The translations under genes and the position numbers were made by a program. Positions 1 through 6,169 of a stretch of 9,502 nt of DNA are shown in pieces. Below the pieces are notes generated by a model, which saw nothing but the letters and a program-made list of their open reading frames with translations, was not told where the DNA came from and did not search any database. Origin of the DNA: an uncultured Phascolarctobacterium sp. (GTDB lineage Bacteria > Bacillota > Negativicutes > Acidaminococcales > Acidaminococcaceae). Where the stretch lies: the NCBI GenBank assembly GCA_934234275.1, contig CAKQHU010000043.1, positions 1-9,502 of the forward strand, read 5' to 3'. The number at the start of each line of letters is the position of its first letter. Within the stretch, counting starts at the first letter, position 1.

Positions 1-1367
1 TTTGGAATTGTTACTAAAGCAAGTGTACCGCCATCCTCACGATTCGTCAAGCTAAAGCTTCCCTGCAGGTCTGCTTCCGCCATAGTCTTAATAATTTTCA
101 GGCCTAAGCTTTGACGGCTGCTGTTTAATGAAAAACCTTCCGGAAGGCCTACACCGTCATCGGCAATTGACAAAACATAACGCTTGCTTTCTTCCGCAAA
201 GCGCACCTTAAGACTGCCGCTCATCCGTCCTTCGTAAGCATGTTCTATAGTATTCTGCAATAATTCGTTGAGAATCAAAGCGATGCTTGTTGCCTTATCA
301 GACGGCAGCTGTACAGGATCTGCTTTGAAATCGGCATGCAGAACAAACTCCGGATGCAACATACTGCTGATAATCGCCTGGTAAATTCCCTTGGCCACCT
401 TGCCGACATCAATCAGACCGGTATCCTGCTGCGAAAGATACTCATGCACAATAGCAATACTGTTGACTCTGTTGACGCAGTCACGCAGAACTATTTTAGT
501 TTCGTCACACTGTGCGCGACGCTCCTGCAGGCGCAGCAGACTGGCGATGGTCTGCAGATTGTTCTTTACGCGGTGATGAATCTCTTTAATTACAACAGAT
601 TTTATCAGCAGCTCCTCGTCCTTTTTGCGCAGCTCGGTAATATCTTGCAAAATAACAATAGCACAACCGGCCTTCGGCCTGGGAATTACCGGCAGAATAC
701 GTATGGAAAGCAAAATGCCATGCATCGTAAATTCCTTGCTTTCCGCCGTGCCTGTTTCCATAACCATACCGACCAGCGGCCAATTGATAGCAACATCATT
801 GGTACGGCAGCCGACAAGATGAGAAATATCCATAACGTCAAACATGTGACGCGCACGGTTGTTGGCAGCAACAATCACTCTGTTGGCATCTACTACCATA
901 ATGCCGTCAGAAGGCCGCAGCCGCTGATAGTTGCTGTTATTGCTGACATCCTGGCGCAGATTGCACAAAAGCTCCAGCGACTGAGCAATAATGATATCAT
1001 CGGGAGCAGCACTTTCAAAGCTGACGGCACCGTAGCAATGTCCGCGGCTGTCGCGCAGCGGAAAAACCTTCAGACTGTTGAACATGCCCAAAGCCCATTC
1101 ACGCTTGCCGTTCACAGGCACGTTTTTCTGCAGCACACGCGCAACGAGCGGCTCTTCAACCGCACGTACACGCCGGCCAGTCATATCCGGGCGCACATTT
1201 CCGACCTGTGTCATCGGCTGCTCCTGCTTATAAACATTAAAAAACTTTTTATTCTCTCCCGGCAGATAAATCGTCACAGCAGCATGTGCTATATCTGCCG
1301 CCAGACCGAGTACCTGTGGCATAGCTTGTAAACTGTTTCTTTGTTCTGCTGTTAAATTGCTCAGCAT
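1..1367 (-). CDS. Cytosolic sensor histidine kinase, HisKA_2/HATPase_c (PdtaS/EutW-like), 3' end cut by window edge
   Basis: I translated this frame by hand; it is open from an ATG at 1367 to the left edge (455 residues). The ATG follows GAGGGG at 5-nt spacing. Domains in order: an N-terminal sensor region (about 1-140) resembling the H_kinase_N/GAF-like domain of PdtaS and EutW kinases; a PAS-like domain (about 150-240, beginning near DGIMVVDANRVIVAANN); then the HisKA_2 phosphoacceptor motif EIHHRVKNNLQ with His264/His265. The ATPase domain shows an N box NELLQN (Asn367), a G1 box DDGVG (403-407) and a GLKII G2 box. There is no signal peptide or membrane segment, so it should sense a cytosolic cue. 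Known relatives phosphorylate ANTAR-type antiterminator regulators; no regulator lies in this window, so a partner downstream of the left edge is inference. The frame reaches ALVTIP at the edge, so only a few residues are probably missing. The ligand is unknown. Confidence 0.9.
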   Translation of the reverse strand, partial: MLSNLTAEQRNSLQAMPQVLGLAADIAHAAVTIYLPGENKKFFNVYKQEQPMTQVGNVRPDMTGRRVRAVEEPLVARVLQKNVPVNGKREWALGMFNSLKVFPLRDSRGHCYGAVSFESAAPDDIIIAQSLELLCNLRQDVSNNSNYQRLRPSDGIMVVDANRVIVAANNRARHMFDVMDISHLVGCRTNDVAINWPLVGMVMETGTAESKEFTMHGILLSIRILPVIPRPKAGCAIVILQDITELRKKDEELLIKSVVIKEIHHRVKNNLQTIASLLRLQERRAQCDETKIVLRDCVNRVNSIAIVHEYLSQQDTGLIDVGKVAKGIYQAIISSMLHPEFVLHADFKADPVQLPSDKATSIALILNELLQNTIEHAYEGRMSGSLKVRFAEESKRYVLSIADDGVGLPEGFSLNSSRQSLGLKIIKTMAEADLQGSFSLTNREDGGTLALVTIP

Positions 1368-1427
1368 GTTTCCCCTCTTCTTCCTGCTGTTGTCCTTTCC
1401 ACAGCTTTATCTAATTAATCCACTATT

Positions 1428-1457
1428 TTATCCACTATATCCACAGGCTTTTCCACA
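1428..1457 (+). repeat. 30-bp three-DnaA-box module, copy A
   Basis: Three boxes start at 1428, 1437 and 1449 (offsets 0, 9 and 21), joined by a GGC spacer. The unit is identical to copy B (1491-1520) at 26 of 30 positions, with the same box offsets. Confidence 0.8.
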
Positions 1458-1490
1458 CCAGCAATGCGCTTATATGTGGATATTGCCCGC

Positions 1491-1520
1491 TTATCCACAA
1501 TATCCACAGGCTTATGCACT
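1491..1520 (+). repeat. 30-bp three-DnaA-box module, copy B
   Basis: Boxes start at 1491 (perfect consensus), 1500 and 1512, again at offsets 0, 9 and 21 with a GGC spacer. It is a direct repeat of copy A with a start-to-start distance of 63 bp, about six helical turns. The differences fall at module positions 9, 24, 26 and 30. Confidence 0.8.
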
Positions 1521-1535
1521 TTAAAAGACACTTGT

Positions 1536-2558
1536 TTAGCCTAATTTCAAAGATGGATTAGCGTTTAAGTCCAATGGACTGAAGCTACCGGCCTGATACA
1601 TAAAATAACCGCGGCAGGCAATCATTACAGCATTATCGGTACATAAAATCGGTGTCGGATGCACCAGCTGGGCACCAATCTCCTCCATAGCCTTTGCCAG
1701 TGTGTTTTGCAAGGTTTTGTTGGCAGAAACACCGCCGGCCAGCACAATTTTATTGTAGCCTGTATGCTGCATAGCATGCACCGCTTCCTTAACCAATGCA
1801 TCAACAACAGCTCTCTGGAAGGATGCCGCAACATCGCTGCGGTTCACCTCACGTCCTGCCTGCTGCTGATTGTGCAGATAATTGATTACGGCAGATTTCA
1901 GACCACTGAAGCTGAATTCATAAGGCTTATCCAAACGAGCTACCGGAAAATCAATAGCATGATCATTGCCATCCAATGCCAGACGCTCAATTTCCGGACC
2001 GCCGGGATAAGGCAACCCCATAACACGGGCAATCTTGTCGAAGGCTTCGCCTGCCGCATCATCACGAGTCTGTCCCAAAAGCTCAAAGCTGTTATAGCCG
2101 GTAACCTTCAGCAGCGCCGTGTGTCCGCCGCTGACAACCAGAGCCATGAACGGCGGCTTCAGCTCGCTGTCTGCCAAAAAGTTGGCAAATACATGGCCTT
2201 CAAGATGGTTGACACCTATCAACGGTTTATCCGTTGCCCAGGCCAGCGCCTTGGCAGCCGAAAGACCGACAAGCAGCGCGCCGACCAGACCAGGTCCGTA
2301 GGTAACGGCAACAGCATCTATCTGCTCCATGCCGACGCCTGCCTGAGATAAAGCCTCGTCAATAACGGGCATAATATTCTCGATATGCTTACGCGAAGCA
2401 ATTTCCGGCACAACGCCGCCGAATTTACGGTGAATAACGATTTGGGAGGAGATAATGTTGCTCAGTACCTCACGCCCATTCTTTACTACGGCAGCCGCAG
2501 TTTCATCACAGCTGCTTTCAATACCTAAAATATATACATCCTTCTGCTCTTTATTCAT
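1536..2558 (-). CDS. tsaD: tRNA N6-adenosine threonylcarbamoyltransferase TsaD (t6A synthesis)
   Basis: Catalytic subunit of the TsaB-TsaD-TsaE complex. It transfers the threonylcarbamoyl group from threonylcarbamoyl-AMP to N6 of A37 in tRNAs that read ANN codons. The 340-aa length is typical of the family. The N-terminus carries [14 protein letters not shown] (ASKHA nucleotide-binding fold). The metal site is HLEGH (His118, His122) with Asp308 in CTDNA, equivalent to the His/His/Asp triad of the family. SGGHT (143-147), YPGGP (184-188) and AGGVSANK (274-281) are the other conserved motifs. The ATG is preceded by AAGGAG at 6-nt spacing and overlaps the end of rimI by 8 bp, implying translational coupling. 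No terminator-like hairpin follows the stop, so transcription may continue through the DnaA-box gap into the kinase gene. An older name is gcp; the early glycoprotease assignment is superseded. Confidence 0.97.
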   Translation of the reverse strand: MNKEQKDVYILGIESSCDETAAAVVKNGREVLSNIISSQIVIHRKFGGVVPEIASRKHIENIMPVIDEALSQAGVGMEQIDAVAVTYGPGLVGALLVGLSAAKALAWATDKPLIGVNHLEGHVFANFLADSELKPPFMALVVSGGHTALLKVTGYNSFELLGQTRDDAAGEAFDKIARVMGLPYPGGPEIERLALDGNDHAIDFPVARLDKPYEFSFSGLKSAVINYLHNQQQAGREVNRSDVAASFQRAVVDALVKEAVHAMQHTGYNKIVLAGGVSANKTLQNTLAKAMEEIGAQLVHPTPILCTDNAVMIACRGYFMYQAGSFSPLDLNANPSLKLG

Positions 2559-3027
2559 GGCCTGCTCCTTCTTTATACAGCCACATTATAACTGCATTTT
2601 CATGATTGTCTTCGTAATAATTCGGACGAATGCCTTCGCTGGCAAAGCCACAGGTCAGATAAACCTTCTGCGCGGCAATATTTCCCTCGCGCACCTCCAG
2701 CGTCATAGCTGTAGCGCCCAGCTCCCAGGCCTTGTTGACCAACGCTGCCGTCAGGCGTGTGCCATAGCCCTGACCGCGTTCTTCATCCGCAACAGCCACG
2801 CGGGTAATCTGCGCTTCGCCGGCTACCAACCAGAAGCCTGCATAACCGACGAGCTTGCCGGCATATTCCATTACCAGATAGGTAGTCAGCTCGTTCGCTA
2901 TTTCATTGCGCAGCATATTTTCATTCCAGGCATCATAAAAGGATTGTGCCTCTATAGCAACCAATGCCGGAATATCCGCTTCCGTCATTGCTCTGAAGCT
3001 TATTGTTGCTTGTGCTTCTTCTCCCAC
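2551..3027 (-). CDS. rimI: Ribosomal protein S18-alanine N-acetyltransferase RimI (GNAT family)
   Basis: A single GNAT domain of 158 residues. RimI acetylates the N-terminal alanine of ribosomal protein S18 using acetyl-CoA. The opening [16 protein letters not shown] is typical of RimI. The acetyl-CoA pyrophosphate-binding motif is RGQGYG (84-89), followed by LEVREGN (110-116), the KVYLTCGF segment with Tyr123, and the C-terminal RPNYYEDN stretch. The start is GTG at 3027, with GAGGA just upstream at short spacing. An in-frame ATG at 2988 would remove the first beta-strand, so I prefer GTG. The gene overlaps tsaB by 28 bp and tsaD by 8 bp. RimI between tsaB and tsaD is a frequent arrangement in Firmicutes and supports the assignment. 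The exact substrate is inferred from family and context, since GNAT substrate calls from sequence are soft. Confidence 0.9.
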   Translation of the reverse strand: MGEEAQATISFRAMTEADIPALVAIEAQSFYDAWNENMLRNEIANELTTYLVMEYAGKLVGYAGFWLVAGEAQITRVAVADEERGQGYGTRLTAALVNKAWELGATAMTLEVREGNIAAQKVYLTCGFASEGIRPNYYEDNHENAVIMWLYKEGAGHE

Positions 3028-3695
3028 AATTCCTCAGCCTCCGATCTTCTGATATAGTATGGCTCCAGGCCAAAAATTTTCTTATCGTTTTCTGCATCAA
3101 ATTCTGCTAACGCAGCCAAAGCAACAGAGCTGCCTTTTGGCATACGCAATGCTTCCGGTGCTACGCTGATAAAATCCGGCAGACCGTTTTTCGCAAGCTT
3201 GCTGCACTCGCCCAAAAGCAACGCAGGTGTTCCCTGCAGTGCAATTCTTTCTAATGCTTTTTCCGCACTGACAACCTCAACAGGTGCAAGCTCCACAAGC
3301 TCACCGTTACGCCATTCATATAAGGCCTGATAAAAATTGCCCTTTTGCGCATCCAGCACCGGTGACAGTACCCTGCCTTCGAACTGGATATTATAGGCCA
3401 TCGCCTTTAAAGTATCTACTCCGTGCAGGCAGCACTGCCAGCTGTAGGCCATAGCCTCCGCCGTTGCCAAACCGATACGCAGACCGGTAAAAGAACCGGG
3501 GCCCATGCTTACAGCCAAAAGCTCAATATCCTGCTTTTGTACACCGGTACGCTGCAGCAGCTGGTCTAATTGCGGCAGCAAACCTTCGCTATGTGTCATC
3601 CCCATATTTATCGTATATTCAGCTAAAATTTCCTTGTCACGGCATAATGCAATCGTGCACACCTTGGTGGCCGTATCAATTGCCAAAGTCAGCAT
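3000..3695 (-). CDS. tsaB: t6A biosynthesis protein TsaB
   Basis: An inactive ASKHA-fold paralogue of TsaD that dimerises with it and recruits TsaE; it is needed for t6A37 formation but is not itself the transferase. The 231-aa length is normal. Conserved features are LAIDTAT (4-10), MTHSEGLLP (33-41) and the family hallmark GPGSFTGLRIGLA (65-77). It lacks the HxxxH metal site of TsaD, as expected. The ATG is preceded by GGAGGT at 8-nt spacing, and the gene overlaps the end of tsaE by 20 bp. The C-terminal part is less conserved, which is usual for TsaB. Confidence 0.95.
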   Translation of the reverse strand: MLTLAIDTATKVCTIALCRDKEILAEYTINMGMTHSEGLLPQLDQLLQRTGVQKQDIELLAVSMGPGSFTGLRIGLATAEAMAYSWQCCLHGVDTLKAMAYNIQFEGRVLSPVLDAQKGNFYQALYEWRNGELVELAPVEVVSAEKALERIALQGTPALLLGECSKLAKNGLPDFISVAPEALRMPKGSSVALAALAEFDAENDKKIFGLEPYYIRRSEAEELWEKKHKQQ

Positions 3696-4149
3696 CTTCT
3701 TCTACCTCCCGCAGCAGTTTTTCATATCTTTCACCCAGAGCCTGCAGCACAGCACGACGGCCTTCACCATCGTGCAGCAAAGTAATCTGCAAATATTTCT
3801 CCGGCAGCTCCTCCTTAAACAGCTCAGCCCATTCAATCAGTGTTACGCCATCGCCTCCGGCATATTCCTCAAAGCCGATGTCCTCCAGCTCCTCCGGACG
3901 GTTGAGGCGATATAGATCAAAATGCCTTATTTCCAGCTCACGCCCCTGATAAACATTCATGATGGCAAAGGTAGGACTGTTGACATCCTCCGCAGATGCT
4001 CCCAAGGCCACAGCAACACCGCGGCTGAGCAGTGTTTTGCCTGCGCCAAGATCACCGCTCAGGCAGAAAACGTCTCCGCTTGCTGCATGCTTGCCCAAAA
4101 GTCTTCCCAAGGCTTCTGTTGCAGCGCTGTCCTGCAAATAAATTTCCAT
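3676..4149 (-). CDS. tsaE: t6A biosynthesis ATPase TsaE
   Basis: A small P-loop ATPase that binds the TsaB-TsaD dimer and drives turnover of the t6A reaction. From the chosen start it is 157 residues. Walker A is GDLGAGKT (32-39), followed by SPTF (58-61), HFDLYRL (76-82) and IEWAE (105-109), all family signatures. I chose the ATG at 4149 because GAGGAG sits 8 nt upstream. The in-frame TTG two codons earlier (4155) lies only about 2 nt from that site. It is the first gene of the tsaE-tsaB-rimI-tsaD run. A leader of about 60 nt with a hairpin separates it from the upstream terminator. TsaC/Sua5, which makes the threonylcarbamoyl-AMP substrate, is not in this window. Confidence 0.95.
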   Translation of the reverse strand: MEIYLQDSAATEALGRLLGKHAASGDVFCLSGDLGAGKTLLSRGVAVALGASAEDVNSPTFAIMNVYQGRELEIRHFDLYRLNRPEELEDIGFEEYAGGDGVTLIEWAELFKEELPEKYLQITLLHDGEGRRAVLQALGERYEKLLREVEEDADFGN

Positions 4150-4168
4150 AACCAACTCTCCTCACATT

Positions 4169-4192
4169 TGGCAGGAAAGAAAACACCTGCCA
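4169..4192 (-). other. Hairpin in the tsaE leader, next to the ribosome binding site
   Basis: On the minus strand, TGGCAGG pairs with CCTGCCA (7 perfect base pairs) around a 10-nt loop. The stem ends a few nucleotides before the GAGGAG of tsaE. No U-tract follows, so it is not an intrinsic terminator. A role in mRNA stability or translation control is possible but unproven; it is short enough to occur by chance. Confidence 0.4.
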
Positions 4193-4209
4193 TAGTAATC
4201 AATAATTTG

Positions 4210-4241
4210 AAAAAGCGGCACCAGACTTACCAGTACCGCTT
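4210..4241 (-). terminator. Intrinsic terminator after the GerMN lipoprotein gene
   Basis: In minus-strand RNA, AAGCGGUACUGG pairs with CUGGUGCCGCUU (12 bp including three G-U wobbles) around the loop UAAGU, and the stem runs straight into a U-tract. The hairpin begins 8 bp after the lipoprotein stop. It separates the amidase-lipoprotein unit from the t6A cluster. Confidence 0.8.
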
Positions 4242-4249
4242 CTTTGTTT

Positions 4250-4786
4250 TTACAATAAAGTCGTATTACGCGTCAGCGGATCCTCAATATCCATATGACC
4301 ACTCAAGGTAATAGCCTTTTTACCTTCTATCAGAATTTGTACCCGCTTAATTTCCGGAAATTCTGTCAAGGTATTGGTAATAGCGTAGCAAAGCATCATC
4401 TCGCCATAGGAGCCTTGTCCCTTCTTGGCCAGCTCGCGCGTAAAATCAGCATAGGCAGTGCCGTCCTGCTCGATTTTAAGACTGCGCACCTTAGTACCGA
4501 TAGGTACAACATCATCCATCTTCGCGTCCTGCGGTTTAGTAGTCACCAAAGCAATCAAAGCATTTTCCGGCAAACTTTTGCCGTTATCCTTCATCGTAAT
4601 TTTTTCCGGCAACAGCTTTTCGCTGCCATCAGAAGCTGCACGATAAACAATAAAGCTGATATCCTTTTTTTCCTGCACTGCTGCAGTTGCTGCATTCTTG
4701 GCATCCTCTTTCGGCGGAACATTTTCACTGCAACCGCTTGCTATTACTGCACACAAAAGCAGCATCAATAAAATTAGCTTTCTCAT
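4250..4786 (-). CDS. GerMN-domain lipoprotein
   Basis: From the ATG at 4786 the protein has 178 residues. The ATG has GGAGG 8 nt upstream; the frame extends a further 16 codons (to 4834), but that part overlaps the amidase gene and lacks a better start. The N-terminus MRKLILLMLLLCAVIASGC is a lipoprotein signal peptide with Cys19 as the likely lipidated residue (Ala rather than Leu at -3, acceptable but not ideal). After a charged linker, residues 40-165 match a GerMN (sporulation/germination GerM-type) domain, including the family-like end GHMDIEDPLTRN. The gene starts 16 bp after the amidase stop and ends before a terminator, so the two are probably co-transcribed. GerM in Bacillus acts in envelope and peptidoglycan functions. 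A role with the amidase in wall remodelling is inference, and this domain does not by itself imply sporulation. Confidence 0.85.
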   Translation of the reverse strand: MRKLILLMLLLCAVIASGCSENVPPKEDAKNAATAAVQEKKDISFIVYRAASDGSEKLLPEKITMKDNGKSLPENALIALVTTKPQDAKMDDVVPIGTKVRSLKIEQDGTAYADFTRELAKKGQGSYGEMMLCYAITNTLTEFPEIKRVQILIEGKKAITLSGHMDIEDPLTRNTTLL

Positions 4787-4802
4787 TCTTGCCGCCTCCG
4801 TA

Positions 4803-6065
4803 TTATGCAAAATATTTTTCAATGCCTTCAGCAATCAAGCGAGCTGTTTTCTTTTGGAACCATTGTCCCTTCATCAAGGTCAGCTCCTTTTCATTGCTGA
4901 TGAAGCACATTTCTACTAAAACTGCCGGCATACTGATACGCTTGATAACATAAAAGTTTGCCTGACGTACACCCAAATCATCTACACCGAAATTAGCAGC
5001 CAGCTTATTTTGGATATTTTTAGCTAAGCGCAAATCATTATCGGTTTTCGGATAATAGTATGTAGAAAAGCCGCCGATATTTTTATTGACCGAAGAATTA
5101 ATATGCAGGCTGACAAACATATCCGAATTATATTTTTCGCCTACGTTTACACGTGCCTGCAGTTCCTCTGCATCACTGGCATTAGGTCCGAACACATCTA
5201 CATCGGTAGTACGCGTCATATAAACCTTGGCACCCTTATCTTCCAAAATTTCTTTAACTATCTTAGTAATAGCCAAGGTGATATTTTTTTCTTTGGTACC
5301 ATCACTGCCGATAGCACCCGGATCACTGCCGCCATGGCCTGCATCTAAGGTAATAATTTTACCGTCAAGGCCGCCGCTGGTGCGAAACCTGCCGTTTCCT
5401 TTGATTACCGCGAGCTTATCAGCATCAGATTTATTGACCGGTTTATTTACTGTTGTTTCTGTTTTGGTAGCAACAGTATTTTTCTTATTATCGTTTTTCT
5501 TTTTACTGCTGCTCTTCTTTTTGTCCGCTTTCTTATCCGCTGCGGTACTTGTTTTTATAACGGTATTTTTCTTGATACTGCTGTTATTTTTTGTCGGACG
5601 ATTGCTTACTACAGGTCTGTTGCTTACAACGGTAGTTGCAGCACCGGAACCGCTGTAGGAAGCCTGGCGCGGCGTAACATCAAGCACTACACGGAAGGGA
5701 CGGCCTGTTGCAGGATCCTTCTTTAAGACGAAAGCCTTATAGCTTTTTTCCAGCAGACGCTGTTTCAGCGGTACACGCACCACCGTATAGCTGCCTTTAT
5801 CAACAATTTTCAAGGAATCAGCCAAAGAACTTTTTACAGCCTTGCTATGCGGCACCTGCGCTCCCTTATCAGCATTCACCGTCAGATTCAACGTATCGCC
5901 TTCCATATCAACAGCATAGCCTGCAGTATCCGTTACATCAACAACAATACGCAGCACGTCTGCTTTATTGACACCCCATTTTACATCTGTTATCTGCGCC
6001 GCCTGAGCAACCGCGCCTAAAAGCATACAGCAGGCCAGCAGCGTCAGCAGGAAAATCTTGCGCAA
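4803..6065 (-). CDS. Secreted N-acetylmuramoyl-L-alanine amidase with AMIN domain (AmiC-like)
   Basis: This zinc amidase cleaves the bond between N-acetylmuramic acid and L-alanine in peptidoglycan. Start: a TTG at 6065 has GAGGTGG about 6 nt upstream and gives a classic signal peptide, MRKIFLLTLLACCMLLGA, ending AQA|AQ near residue 22. The GTG three codons earlier (6074) overlaps that ribosome binding site. With 420 residues, an AMIN domain (about 24-131), which targets such enzymes to wall or septum, is followed by a Lys/Ser/Thr/Asn-rich linker (about 137-222) containing a tandem VVSNRP repeat. The Amidase_3 domain follows (about 236-418). Zinc ligands are His244 in DAGHGG, Glu259 in KEKN and His321 in SLHIN; the catalytic Glu385 is in VEMCFISN. 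All catalytic residues are present. It has its own likely promoter upstream and a GerMN lipoprotein gene downstream. Confidence 0.95.
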   Translation of the reverse strand: MRKIFLLTLLACCMLLGAVAQAAQITDVKWGVNKADVLRIVVDVTDTAGYAVDMEGDTLNLTVNADKGAQVPHSKAVKSSLADSLKIVDKGSYTVVRVPLKQRLLEKSYKAFVLKKDPATGRPFRVVLDVTPRQASYSGSGAATTVVSNRPVVSNRPTKNNSSIKKNTVIKTSTAADKKADKKKSSSKKKNDNKKNTVATKTETTVNKPVNKSDADKLAVIKGNGRFRTSGGLDGKIITLDAGHGGSDPGAIGSDGTKEKNITLAITKIVKEILEDKGAKVYMTRTTDVDVFGPNASDAEELQARVNVGEKYNSDMFVSLHINSSVNKNIGGFSTYYYPKTDNDLRLAKNIQNKLAANFGVDDLGVRQANFYVIKRISMPAVLVEMCFISNEKELTLMKGQWFQKKTARLIAEGIEKYFA

Positions 6066-6120
6066 TAGTTCCACCTCGCAAACTTACATACTCTTACCAA
6101 AGATTTTACTTCAACAATTT

Positions 6121-6150
6121 ATTTTAACACTAATTACAGAAGTCTGTAAA
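6121..6150 (-). promoter_or_regulatory. Sigma-A-type promoter of the amidase-lipoprotein unit
   Basis: On the minus strand, a -35 TTTACA (6145-6150, 5/6) and a -10 TAAAAT (6121-6126, 5/6) are separated by 18 bp. An extended TG lies one base before the -10. It sits in the 104-bp gap between the NAD(P)H-hydrate enzyme stop and the amidase TTG. A small palindrome, ACAGA-AG-TCTGT (6136-6147), lies across the spacer and overlaps part of the -35; it could be an operator or chance. Confidence 0.6.
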
Positions 6151-6169
6151 CAAAATTACCGTTAAAGCA

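Larger units (their letters stand above)
1395..1520. promoter_or_regulatory. DnaA-box cluster in the tsaD-kinase intergenic gap
   Basis: Nine 9-mers match the DnaA box TTATCCACA with 0-2 mismatches. Plus strand: 1395 CTTTCCACA, 1416 TAATCCACT, 1428 TTATCCACT, 1437 ATATCCACA, 1449 TTTTCCACA, 1491 TTATCCACA (perfect), 1500 ATATCCACA and 1512 TTATGCACT. Minus strand: 1475-1483, reading ATATCCACA. I saw no other perfect box in the window. The cluster fills most of the 168-bp gap between the tsaD stop and the kinase start. DnaA binds such boxes cooperatively at oriC, at titration sites and at promoters. Neither dnaA nor dnaN is in the window, so a non-origin cluster is more likely than oriC, but the sequence alone cannot decide. 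Confidence 0.8.

Noticed and set aside
336..1331. 331-codon open frame on the plus strand
   Set aside because: It lies antisense inside the histidine kinase, whose full set of motifs is on the other strand; the translation shows no recognisable domain and no good ribosome binding site was seen.
1386..1407. Possible hairpin GCTGT...ACAGC in the kinase leader
   Set aside because: Only five base pairs around a loop of about ten, no U-tract, and easily due to chance.
1395..1520. CRISPR-like or iteron-like array
   Set aside because: Units are DnaA-box 9-mers with unequal spacing and no unique spacers; no replication initiator or plasmid gene is nearby.
1659..2351. 230-codon open frame on the plus strand
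   Set aside because: Antisense shadow of tsaD, which is unmistakable; composition is what codon bias on the opposite strand produces.
2455..3057. 200-codon open frame on the plus strand
   Set aside because: Spans the tsaD-rimI overlap in antisense and matches no family I recognise.
5227..5658. Hydrophobic plus-strand frame that looks like a membrane protein
   Set aside because: It is the complement of the Lys/Asn-rich amidase linker; AAA/AAG codons read backward give Phe/Leu, so the apparent membrane segments are an artefact.
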